From NCBI GenBank assembly GCA_017979445.1, contig CM030713.1:24597163-24661162 (forward strand): a stretch of DNA of 64,000 nt. Reading direction: 5' to 3'. The stretch comes from Akebia trifoliata. Its lineage: Eukaryota > Streptophyta > Magnoliopsida > Ranunculales > Lardizabalaceae. Below the pieces are notes generated by a model. It worked only from the letters and a program-made list of their open reading frames with translations, had not been told where the DNA came from and did no database searches. A program made the position numbers and the translations under genes. Positions 39,001-46,130 of this stretch are shown here, piece by piece. Position 1 is the stretch's first letter. Each line of letters starts with the position of its first letter.

Positions 39001-42000
39001 AAGTATAATAGATTGCAAAAGAGAGATAACGAAGTACAAGGAGGCCGATGAAGTCTCTCAAAGAGCAACAAAACAAAGAAAAGCATCATTGATTACATAA
39101 AGAGTTCTATCTAAAAACAAAGTTATCAAAAGTAATCCCCTTGAACTCTATATTCTGTTTCGTTCAAAGGTACAATAAGCCCAAGATCTCCAAGAAGTCG
39201 ACGTGAGAGCTTCTCATCTTACTATTGAACACCTTCTTATTTCTCTCGCTCCACACCCCCCAAGCAATAGCTGAGGGAAGAATAGCCCAAAGGAATCTTT
39301 TCCTGGAAGAGAAAGCATTACTGACCCACCCTTCTACCAACAAGGAGAACTGACGTGGAAAGACCTAATGAATACGAAGTAGACCAAGGAAAGTTGACCA
39401 AATATGATGAAAAAATGAGCAGTGAATTACAATATGGTCGACGGACTCCCCATCCTTCAAATAAAAGGGACAACAATTAGGTGTGATCCAATCCCGTCCA
39501 TCGTAAGAATTTTCCTAAGGAAAGCCAACCAAACCAAACAAAAAAAAAGATTTTAGAGGGAACTGAGTTCGACCAAATAATGGACCTCAGGAAAGATTGC
39601 TTGGTATAAAGGTTGAGCTACTTATAGAAAGAACTGACAGAGAATCTCAAGTCCTTAGCCCTCTTCCATTTCCACTTGTCCTGTTCACTTTCATCGAGAA
39701 GACGCGAATGCAAGAGATCAAGGAAAGATGTTACTTTTGTTAGCTCCCAATCATTAAAGTTTCGCCTGAACCACAAATCCTAACTAAAGTTGGAGTCGAT
39801 GCGAATCAAACAATGCTGGATCGATTCGTTCTTTTTCAGAGAACAGGCGTACAAGGACGGAAATTGAGTCGTTAAAGGCGATGTGCCACACCAACTATCC
39901 TCCCAGAATCTGATCTTGTCACCCGTGCCCGCTTTGAACCTAATCCCTTTCTTAAACTCCTCACTTTTAGAATCCCCTTCTAGATACTACACCCATACGA
40001 GCCTTTGGCCTCACTACTGTACAAGTCTAGTCTCTTTTCCCCATATTTGGCCATAATAACCCTCCACAGATTACCCCTTTCCTCCCCAAACCTCCAAAGC
40101 CACTTCCCTAATAACTCTTTATTAGCTAGTCTAAAACCCCTAATCCTCAAACCCCCATTTTTCTTGGGCATACATATAACTTTCCATCTGAGTAAGTGAT
40201 TACTTCCTCCTACTGGTCTTGTCATTCCACAAAAAATTTCTCATAAGCCTTTCCAATCTGATTTCAACGGACCTAAGAAGTGTGAACAGGGAGAGAGTAA
40301 ACCGGGATACTCATTGAAGTGTTTTTTATCAAGGTTATTCTCTTTCCTTTAGACAGATACTTGGCTTTCTATGTACTCAATCTTTTCTCCAATTTCTCAA
40401 TCACCTCTTCCCAAATTTTGATACTCTTGTAGGGTGCGCCCAGTGGTAAGTCCAAGTAAGACGTGGGTAAAGTATCATGCCCACTGCCCAAAGTAGCAGC
40501 CATCAAATGAATATCACTCACATCTCCTACCCCAAAAGCTTACTCTTTTGCAAATTGGTATGTAAACCAGAAATAGTTTCTAAGCAACACAATAAAACCA
40601 GAAGCACCCTCACCTGGTCCCTCGAATGATACAGGAAAATCAAAGTATCATTCGCAAATTGCAAGTGTGAAATCAGTGGAACATCATTCACCCTAAACCC
40701 CGAAAGTTTTCCTAATTCGGTTACTCTTCTAAACAATCTACCCAGGAATTCTGCTACAATAAGGTACCAGAATGGAGAAAGCGGATCCCCTTGTCTCAAC
40801 CCTCTCGATCCCCTAAAGAAGCCAGTCGGACTACCATTGACAAGAATCGAATAGGAAATCGTTGTTACACATTTCATAATCCAACTGATCCACGTCGCCC
40901 CAAAGCCATGCTTCTCATCATATATTCTAAAAAATCCCAAGTCACGTGATCATAAGCTTTTTGTAAGTCTATTTTCCCAATCATCCTCTCTTTCTTTTCC
41001 TTAATCCTTAAGTTAAGGCATTCATTGGCCAGCAACACTCCATTAAGAATTTGTCTTCCCTTAATGAAGGCTCCTTGCTCGTCTTTGATAAGCTTAGGGA
41101 GGACTACTTTCAAACTCGAAGCTAACACTTTTGATATGATTTTGTAAACCAAGCTCACCAAGCTAATGGGTCTGAAATTGCCTAACTTATCTGCCCTAAC
41201 TCTCTTGGGGATCTTGGTGATTTAAGGGTGAAATTTGATTTTTTTTTTTCCTTTCAAAATGCTCTTCAAATACTTAAATTACTAAATCAAACTTTTAGTT
41301 GTTAAATCATCAAGAAGTAGCAAAGTCGACTTACAGTCAAGGGGCGTAAAGCTATTCTTGCATTTTGCAATGGGGTAAACCTGCGATCATCAATTTTACA
41401 GGGGGCCATTTTTAAAATGCCCTGGTTCTTATTAAATTGTTGCTTGGTCTTGTCATTTGAATGCCAGTCCCTCTTAAAGTGTATTTTGGGCGCCCTTTTT
41501 GAAAAGTTGATATATATTGTTTTTACTTACAAAAAAGAGTACAAAAGCTGGTCCATGGTAGCCTTGGCTCATGAACAATGCGAGTATGAGTTGGAGATCT
41601 CTTGGTATACCCATTGAACAATGTGTGCGCCATCCCCTGCATATTCACCGTGTGCATGGTGAATCCTCACAGATTTTGATTCCTTCATTGCTTCTTGTGT
41701 CCAAGATAAAAAATGTGCTACTTTGCTTATCTATGTTTATGTCTCTTTGTGCTCTTATAGACATTTTAAGTCCCAAGTAACCTGTGGTTGTTTCTTTGTG
41801 CAGCTATTAGAAGGACTACAGAGCTCCCTTATCATCTCAAAGGTCCCTGCCGGCTCACATGACAAGACTATTAGAGCTCAACAAAGGAGTGGGCCTTCCC
41901 GGGGTAGATTCTTTTTACTCTAGAATTTGTTTTTGGATTTTCCATGAAGACGGGGTAATATTCCCCTTTTCGTGAAAATTAGGGTTGTACACGAAGAATT

Positions 42001-42363
42001 TCAAGAGAGCATGGCCATAAGGCCCCACCGCCCCACTTCTTGCATGAGATTGTAATTATAGAAAGAGTTGTGATTTTCTGACACCCATTGACACATGCCC
42101 CCATAAATCCCCTGATGTGGTATGAACTAGAATCATAGATTTTTCCCTCATACACAACTGTACATCCCCATTAATGTGTGCAGTTGTGTATCCCGAGAAC
42201 GAATCTATGATTCTAGCACATGCCACGACAGGGGGTGTATGTGGGTGTCAGAATCTAATTATTCTTATAGAAAATGTTTTAATCTCTTCTCCCACCTTTC
42301 TGTTCTTATTTTGGCAAATGTTTGAATTTGATGTTCATTGAAACAGGTAGTAACCGAGGTTGA
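16260..42363 (+). CDS. Agenet/Tudor-domain nuclear protein, G2484-1 (At4g17330) type
   Basis: Proposed coding exons: 16260-17811, 17891-18304, 19054-19454, 20129-20613, 21200-21252, 21351-21458, 21546-23236, 23607-23715, 26878-27058, 35832-35899, 36346-36461, 36579-37439, 41804-41903, 42347-42363. All junctions are GT-AG and phases agree; the sum is 6156 nt, 2051 aa plus stop. A further exon, 19578-20047, is omitted because it breaks the frame. The N-terminus MDYDDNDFQSHS and SAAESCSISRRNNVWSEATS are hallmarks of this family. Then come an acidic Ser-rich region, a basic motif KPRKRKKS (about residue 1173), an Ala-rich helical stretch (about 1235-1405) and two Agenet/Tudor modules (about 1563-1726). 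The C-terminus has RRSNRRIQPTSRLLEGLQSS. Agenet modules bind modified histones or chromatin partners in plants; the exact role of this family is not known to me. A nuclear location is inferred from the basic motif and domains. Confidence 0.85.
18723..18743. repeat. (TC)n microsatellite in intron
   Basis: About ten TC units in intron 18305-19053 of the Agenet gene. Confidence 0.85.
19054..19454 (+). other. Coding exon A1 (first half-copy of the tandem duplication)
   Basis: The acceptor TCTTTTCAG|ATGCTTCG joins the split codon G+AT, and the exon ends phase 0 at CCTCAG|GTACTT. The second half (from about 19203) is repeated at 19793-20047. Shared residues include QSEK, RSTSH, P and N/DAA blocks and the FP...SPQ/EFPQ end. 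Confidence 0.8.
19203..20335 (+). repeat. Intragenic tandem duplication, period about 590 bp
   Basis: Unit 1 is about 19203-19792 and unit 2 about 19793-20335. Matching landmarks: CTCAAAGTGAAAAA at 19207 and 19797; exon ends at 19454 and 20047; exon starts at 19578 and 20129; AAGAAGGGAAGCCTCT near 19767 against AAGATGGGAAAGCTCT near 20310. The copies have diverged clearly, so the event is not recent. The breakpoints lie within exons, creating a chimeric exon. Confidence 0.8.
19578..20047 (+). pseudogene. Chimeric duplicated exon (B1/A2) with broken frame
   Basis: The left part (B1: KMLQEISHG ... SGGKNV) is a copy of exon 20129-20613 (KALQEISRG ... SGGKNV). The right part (A2: QSEKEHK ... NEFPQ) is a copy of exon 19054-19454. 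In the phase set by the canonical acceptor (TCTCTAAG|ATGGTA), the frame is lost at a run of 7 T (19694-19700) and meets TAG at 19731-19733. The downstream part is open in another frame. Exon length 470 is not a multiple of 3. It may be skipped, spliced from an alternative AG 11 nt downstream (19587-19588), or be the site of an assembly error. Confidence 0.7.
20129..20613 (+). other. Coding exon B2 (intact second copy)
   Basis: The acceptor TTTCCCAAAG|ACTGTAGG starts in phase 0, and the donor CTTTAAT|GTGAGT leaves phase 2. It encodes a basic region (KKSGGKNVRRSSKG) then NLPDLNTSVSPSAFFHQP and QQVQLRSQILVYGSL, which continues as IQGTAPDEA across exon 21200-21252, a block conserved in the family. 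The upstream intron (20048-20128, 81 bp) is a multiple of 3 and free of stops in this frame. Confidence 0.85.
20825..20990 (+). mobile_element. tRNA-like / SINE sequence in intron 20614-21199
   Basis: A box A-like ATAGCTCAGTTGG (20838-20850) and a box B-like GTGGGTTCTAGTCC (20881-20894) sit about 30 bp apart, as in tRNAs. The acceptor-stem ends do not pair well, so a functional tRNA is unlikely. A SINE head or tRNA pseudogene fits best. Confidence 0.5.
21200..23236 (+). other. Central coding exons: conserved block, basic motif, Ala-rich helix
   Basis: Exons 21200-21252, 21351-21458 and 21546-23236. The first two give IQGTAPDEACMISAFGE and RSRWEKIWRAASDRIRNQ, typical of the family. The third gives aromatic and Pro-rich SPLWTISTPSRDG, then KPRKRKKS, then a long Ala/Lys/Glu repeat-like helix (AKQQAEDAAALAASAVKH). 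It ends at GTAGAG|GTCTGT so that EGSLVE runs into VLSEDEG of the next exon. A second GT at 23266 would be out of frame. Confidence 0.85.
24026..24080. repeat. (AAT)n microsatellite
   Basis: About 17 ATA/AAT units with one interruption (24048-24052). Intronic. Confidence 0.9.
25150..25655 (+). mobile_element. LINE 3'-terminal fragment in intron 23716-26877
   Basis: Across shifted frames it encodes LAWGASF, FAICWGIWKDRNSRIFDGK and LQGD, the C-terminal end typical of plant L1-type reverse transcriptase proteins (compare WGVSKERNRRTFEGK near 33930-33990). It ends in an A-run at 25639-25651. It is heavily 5'-truncated and non-functional. Confidence 0.7.
27679..27922. repeat. Two-copy tandem repeat, unit about 122 bp
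   Basis: GAAGAATCTAATTGAT begins at about 27679 and again at about 27801. Each is followed by GTGACAAA, CCTTTCTTTACT and AGAATAGAATCCAAATT. Intronic, just upstream of the LINE. Confidence 0.75.
27950..34218 (+). mobile_element. Degenerate L1-type LINE in the 8.8-kb intron, split by an insertion
   Basis: In the + orientation the endonuclease start KIKIVSWNVRGLND (28010) is followed by degraded endonuclease, then RT pieces (RVKWLKEGGDSMRFFHQMAN near 28900, KAYDHVSWSFLE near 29597). After the insertion, zinc-finger RVT sequence follows (VPLKVSLFV near 33625, then CCLLCLKDGETVDRLLLH) and a tail ending in ATCAATAAAATTATCAAC plus an A-run (34215-34224). Many stops and frameshifts; internal deletions in the RT core. 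Not functional. A 2777-bp element (30142-32918) interrupts it. Confidence 0.8.
30142..32918. mobile_element. Insertion inside the LINE, AT-rich, non-coding
   Basis: LINE sequence stops at AAATTTGGTGT (30141) and resumes at GGTGTTGGAAAGG (32919), leaving GGTGT duplicated on both sides. The insert is non-coding and contains recurring pieces such as AACAACTTATGTAGTTGC and GTGTCTTATACGAC. The left end CACATCCTAAAAAC resembles Gypsy-type LTR starts (TGTCACATCC if two flanking bases are counted). A solo LTR is possible but the termini do not prove it. Confidence 0.55.
34225..35831 (+). other. Distal part of the large intron
   Basis: No gene. Unassigned open frames occur on the minus strand (34263-34490, 35153-35542) but have no recognised family. 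An ATGT-rich microsatellite lies at about 35570-35620. The intron ends at TTTTTAG|CTGGTGGG. Confidence 0.5.
35832..37439 (+). other. Exons for the second Agenet module and basic C-terminal region
   Basis: Exons 35832-35899, 36346-36461 and 36579-37439. They read WWEGIITEKS, TNLTVHFP, then DTSVVRAWNLRPSRIWEDG and QWVEWSRSS, a standard Agenet ending. The last exon (287 codons) is Lys/Ser/Gly-rich, probably disordered, and ends RRSNRRIQPTSR at AGG|GTAAGT. Confidence 0.88.
35960..36265 (-). mobile_element. tRNA-derived SINE (minus strand) with duplicated segment
   Basis: On the minus strand a box A-like TAGTTGATTGGTTAACATGG and a box B-like GGGTCACGGGTTCGATTC lie in order (head near 36172). A segment of about 120 bp is present twice (from about 35965 and from about 36147; both contain CAACTACTCCAAAAGACCA and TTAACTGGGGTATGAGACAC). 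It sits within intron 35900-36345, between Agenet exons. Confidence 0.6.
37719..38815. mobile_element. Non-autonomous PIF/Harbinger element, copy 2
   Basis: Ends GGTGCTGTTTGTT and AACAAACACCACC with flanking TTA (37716-37718 and 38816-38818). Length 1097 bp and close to the copy at 1917-3010 over its whole length, including the embedded M1 MITE (about 38215-38505). Intronic in the Agenet gene. Confidence 0.87.
38215..38505. mobile_element. M1-type foldback MITE nested in Harbinger copy 2
   Basis: Same position and sequence context as in copy 1 (GAGCAAATTTTTAGTGAGGA at left, CCATATAAGA at right), so it travels as part of the composite element. Confidence 0.7.
38884..41425. mobile_element. Foldback MITE interrupted by a LINE
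   Basis: The left arm (38884-38980: CCTGTAAAATTGATGAT, GGTTTACCCC, TTGCAAAATGCAAGA) is mirrored by the right arm (41330-41425: TCTTGCATTTTGCAA, GGGGTAAACC, ATCATCAATTTTACAGG). The centre holds LINE sequence. A related uninterrupted copy lies at about 43225-43385. Confidence 0.7.
38986..41222 (-). mobile_element. 5'-truncated L1-type LINE, minus strand
   Basis: On the minus strand the RT domain begins near 41161 (SLVYKIISKVLASSLK, DEQGAFIKGRQILNGVL, then DLQKAYDHVTWDFLEY). It continues with GLRQGDPLSPFWYLIVAEF and HLQFANDTLIFL (about 40640), then NGGLRIRGFRLANKELLGKW (about 40150) and a degraded zinc-finger region to the T-run at 38986-38994 (poly(A) of the element). The catalytic motif reads FAND where FADD/YADD is expected. 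There are frameshifts at about 40900 and further breaks downstream. Non-functional. Confidence 0.85.
41804..42363 (+). other. C-terminal exons of the Agenet-domain gene
   Basis: Exon 41804-41903 encodes LLEGLQSSLIISKVP, a conserved C-terminal motif, then SGPSRG. If spliced at CCCGGG|GTAGAT to the acceptor AACAG|GTAGTAACC (42347), the protein ends SRGSNRG. If that intron is retained it ends SRGRFFLL at TAG 41921-41923. The spliced form keeps the phase and looks more like family C-termini, but the donor is weak. Confidence 0.65.
42078..42250. mobile_element. Foldback MITE in the last intron
   Basis: TGACACCCATTGACACATGC at left is mirrored by the right end TGTATGTGGGTGTCA. Inner arms TAGAATCATAGATTTTTCCC and CGAATCTATGATTCTAG pair. 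It lies between the two proposed C-terminal exons. Confidence 0.7.
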
Positions 42364-42600
42364 GACGAGAACTTGCCATGCTGTGATTTGGTGACATCCC
42401 TTTGGCACTGTGTGAATATTAATTGTAGGATATTTAGGAGAGAAGTAGGAAAAAGATTTCTTGTTTTATTGGGGGTGGGGGAAAGTTGTAATTGTCATAG
42501 AGGTTCTTATTAAATATAGTTTGTTCACTATTGTGAGTCTTATTTTCTTTTACTGAACTTTGTGTTGAACTCTATCTATTAGTTGGGCTTCAAATTGCAG
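42364..42600 (+). other. Probable 3' untranslated region
   Basis: AT-rich sequence after the proposed stop. ATTAAATA near 42511 could serve as a polyadenylation signal. The cleavage site is unknown. Confidence 0.35.
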
Positions 42601-43224
42601 GATCCCTTCTCAGGAGACCAACACCGACACTAGCAGACTGGTTTGCCAATAATTCGTATGTGTAATAATTCTCTTTAACTTATTGATAGTGTTTTGAATT
42701 AGGTTTAGGATACTTGTGATACCTGTTTTGCACTCAAGGTAATTAAATTTCGGGGCAATGTTGAGATTAATGACTTCAACAAAACCCAATTTATGAAAAT
42801 AAAAATTCTATTATATTCATTCTGAACTTTGCATCTGTGTTTAAAAACACTTTTATTAAGAAGTTTGTAATGGTACTTCGCTGTTCTCATTACAGTATTT
42901 TTCATATAAAACACTTGCATAAAAGGGTACTTGTTTAAGTTCTCCCCTGAATAATGAGCCATCTTTGACGTGCTTACCTTTTATGGGGCATATTAACTAT
43001 ATACAACAAATAGCACTCCATTTCAGTCCCAATCACTCAAATGTTTGTCACGCGCCTTGTCTCCAAGCAACACAAATTGATTGATGTTTTTCGACAACTC
43101 AAGGTTAGGCATAATTCCATGTTGACTCCCTAACATTTTGACAATTGCACTTATCACACGGTGTTGAAGTTCAGATGCTATTTTACTATTTTATCCAATC
43201 ATTTTAGCTTTTGTTTTTATGTTT

Positions 43225-43385
43225 TGGGTATTTTAGAAATACCCTTATGTTAAAATGGTGATATTATATTTGCTCCCTTGCATAATGTAAGAAAAAAGAA
43301 ATTGACTAACGGTCAAAAGGGGTAATCCTAATCTTGCATTTTGCAAGGGGTAAGTGAACCCATTAGATAACTATAGGGGAGGAAA
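43225..43385. mobile_element. Foldback MITE, uninterrupted relative of the 38884-41425 element
   Basis: It shares GGTATTTTAGAAATACCC, GATATTATATTTGCTCCC and TCTTGCATTTTGCAAGGGG with the arms of the LINE-interrupted copy. About 160 bp, non-coding. Confidence 0.6.
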
Positions 43386-44089
43386 GTGCTAACGTTCGTG
43401 ATTAAGAGATGGAAATATGCTTAAAACCATATGTGGAGGAAGTGTGTATTTTACCTTTTTTTTATTCAATAATGCACACTTGTTTATAGATAAAGCATGT
43501 AAATAAGATTGATGATGAGTTCATATGGGCATATGCATGATGGATGAGTAGTCTATGGAGGGATAAATGTCCACCAAAACAAGCTGTGACAGCCGTGCCG
43601 TATAGACTTTGTTGTGCTTGTGCTTGTGCCTGTGCCTGTGCCGGACAAACTGATAAGAGGAGGATGGATTAATGAATTAAGATTGATTGAACTCGTGGCT
43701 TTGTCATGTTTCCGATCACTTGGTGGTTGTGCCTTGTTATTTTCATCTCCAATGTATGTGGTGTGTGGGCTGCAGCATCAGTGCTATCGATGTCTGGCTG
43801 CTAGAAAAGCTAATGTTTATCACACGCACAGCATAACGGGAGTATGGTAGATGATATTCAACTCTCAGCTCTACACGAGGGCTTGAGCAAGAAATTCCTT
43901 GGCCTCTTATTTTTTTTATTATTCAAACCTGTGCTTGGAGTCCACATGATGCTTTTCAAATTAAATCATATACTAGTAGTGGGTGTGTGTGTTCATGATC
44001 TTTAGTCTAATTTCCTCCAGATCAGTACTGAACAAAGTTTATTTAGATTTTCTTGGGAATCCCTAAGAATACTTTCTCTCTCTCTCTCT
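43386..44089. other. Intergenic, no gene seen
   Basis: Contains GTGCTTGTGCCTGTGCC-type short repeats (about 43613-43643) and a (TC)n tract at 44073-44091 at the edge of the next block. Open frames are not recognised. Confidence 0.4.
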
Positions 44090-46130
44090 CTGATAGGCTC
44101 GCTTCTCTGTTGTTGCGGAGTTGGCTTGCTACTTTCTGCCCTGCGGGGTGGGGGGAGGAACTACACAACAACTACTGTTTCTTGCTTAGTCTCTGATTAC
44201 GTAATTGAGTATAGAAAGAGAAATCGATTTGTCTTTGCTTATGTGCTTCTTTGGATTGAAGTGCATGCTAAATGCTTCTGACCTAAGCACTCTTTCTTTC
44301 ACAAAAGATGCTGTTCCATTATATTTTATAAGAGAGTTTTTAAGAGTAGAGTGAGTTGAGTTGGGAAGCATCTTTTCTTGAGCTTAGCAAACTGAAGGGG
44401 TTTCATCGGAGAAGGCCATTTCTTTTTAGTGAAAAGGAAATAAACAAAGGAACTTACCTTATAAGCTCTCTTGCTTGTTCCCATTTAGGAGAGTCGCTTT
44501 CCACCGTCTGCTATTCCTTTCCCGTAATTCAATATCTCCCTTTCTCTCTATCTAGAACTTGCTTGGGACTCGCCAAGCTAAACCTTCGAGACGCAAGCGA
44601 TCACTCAGTAATGATACCGTTGACCGGAAATGAGTACCTATCCCTTATGGGAATTGAACCCACCTGTATCTTTGACATGAAAAGACCAAATCCTAACCAC
44701 TGGACTAAAGGGACAAAAAAGCCATTCTTCTTCATGTACATAAGTTCCGAGAAGATTTGTGGTTCATTTTGTGTCTCATCGTAAAAGGTCTTTGATGCTT
44801 TCCCGTAGTTGTAGTCCGGCTTTCTAGACAGTAAATGCATCTGAGCTCGTTTTCAGAAGTGTATTGAGTTGACTTTGAATCTATTGATTGAGTTGACCAT
44901 GACGCCGTTGATTCACTTTGTGCATAAATCGCTCAATTACATCGACCTTTCCCTTGCAACTTACCATTGTAAAAAGAATAGAATCCGTTTGACCTCGAGC
45001 TCCTGTGCTTGCATTGGCTTGCCTTTTCGACTGGTTACCAGAGCGGAGGGGGTGCCAATCTGAGATAGGAAATAGATGGTGAAGGTGACCATAGCTATTT
45101 TGAGCTTGTTGACCAGTTGAGTGGAGTATATGAATGTTCCGTAATGGTTAGTCAAGTCCAGTACAGTATTGTAATGTATTGTGCCATTCAGCTTACCAGT
45201 CCTATTTGGTACAGAATGAGCCCACCAACTTCCTGGCAAGATGCCTACGGTTAAAAACCACCGACATGTCAAGATCCAAATTAGAATGGGTTCCTGGTCC
45301 TGGTCAGAGACCACTGTGTTCGCGCCGGCGGTCCAACAAAGAGGCGAAGTAGTGGTATCTTTCTTTCCATTACGAACGACACGCTTCGCCTGCTCCCTCC
45401 AACGTCTTAGGTGTAGGGGAGATCAGAGCAACAGGGAACACCTAGATGACAACGACGGCCATCTTGGGCTGCAGTAAGAAGATCGAGAGGTCGTTCTGCC
45501 CCTTGTTCATTTCTCCGTAGGCTTTACAATGGTAACTCTAACTAGAGTTCTTCCCCGCTGGAAATATAGTCTGATCTTCTTTTCGATGTTGGGTACAGTA
45601 GCCAGTATGGGTGTTATACTTACAAATTATCCTTCTTCTGTAATAAACTCTCCTCCAATGATTTCATTTTCTTCTTTCTCTTCAGTATAATCAAGTGATG
45701 TAAGTGTTTGGCATGTATTTCACACTAGATAAGGCCAACTGCAATTCTCGCCTTCTGCCGCTCTTGAGCACATCACTTCTAAGGTCCACTACTAAAGGAA
45801 GAATCGAGAGCTGGTGTGATCTCATCAAAGAACGTGCAACAGTCCCAACTTTCCATGAGTTGATGAGACTCAAAAATTCTAAAGTTCAGATGCTCCAAGT
45901 GCCTTGACACTAGAAGAGGATAGATGCCACTCCAACGAGCACCACCAACTGGTTCTCAGGGGGCTGACGTAAAGTGCACCAGGGATTACCCACTACTGCT
46001 TACAAGCGACGGGGGGGATGCGGAGAGCTGGCTGTGTCATCATCAGTCCGGATCATATGAATGCAGATGCTCAGGTGCTGTAGGCTAGCTGGTAAAAGAA
46101 CCGGGAAGTTGAATGACCAACTTTGCCGTC
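44090..46130. other. Probable nuclear insertion of mitochondrial DNA
   Basis: The composition changes abruptly to more balanced GC, with few A/T runs. The block contains a tRNA-Glu-like sequence resembling plant mitochondrial trnE, and text such as GACCTCGAGCTCCTGTGCTTG and GTAAAAGAACCGGGAAG that is unlike its neighbours. No intact mitochondrial protein gene is recognised. The edges are approximate. This rests on base composition and the tRNA only. Confidence 0.5.
44639..44714 (-). tRNA. tRNA-Glu (UUC)-like sequence, organellar type, probably a pseudogene
   Basis: On the minus strand it reads GTCCCTTTAGTCCAGTGGTT at the 5' end and GGGTTCAATTCCCATAAGGG near the 3' end. The acceptor stem GTCCCTT/AAGGGAT pairs (one wobble), and the T arm GTGGG/CCCAT pairs. 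TTTTCA in the anticodon loop region gives UUC. It resembles angiosperm mitochondrial trnE as remembered, with changes in the anticodon stem, so a decayed nuclear copy is likely. Confidence 0.55.

Larger units (their letters stand above)
37440..41803 (+). other. Intron of 4.4 kb filled by transposons
   Basis: Donor AGG|GTAAGTCTTG, acceptor TTTGTGCAG|CTATTAG. It holds Harbinger copy 2 and the LINE-in-MITE nest. A GATTTGGATC-rich repeat piece occurs near 37540-37690. Confidence 0.8.

Noticed and set aside
45241..45477. Open frame of 78 aa in the mitochondrial-like block
   Set aside because: No recognisable mitochondrial gene. Random frames are expected in DNA of balanced composition.
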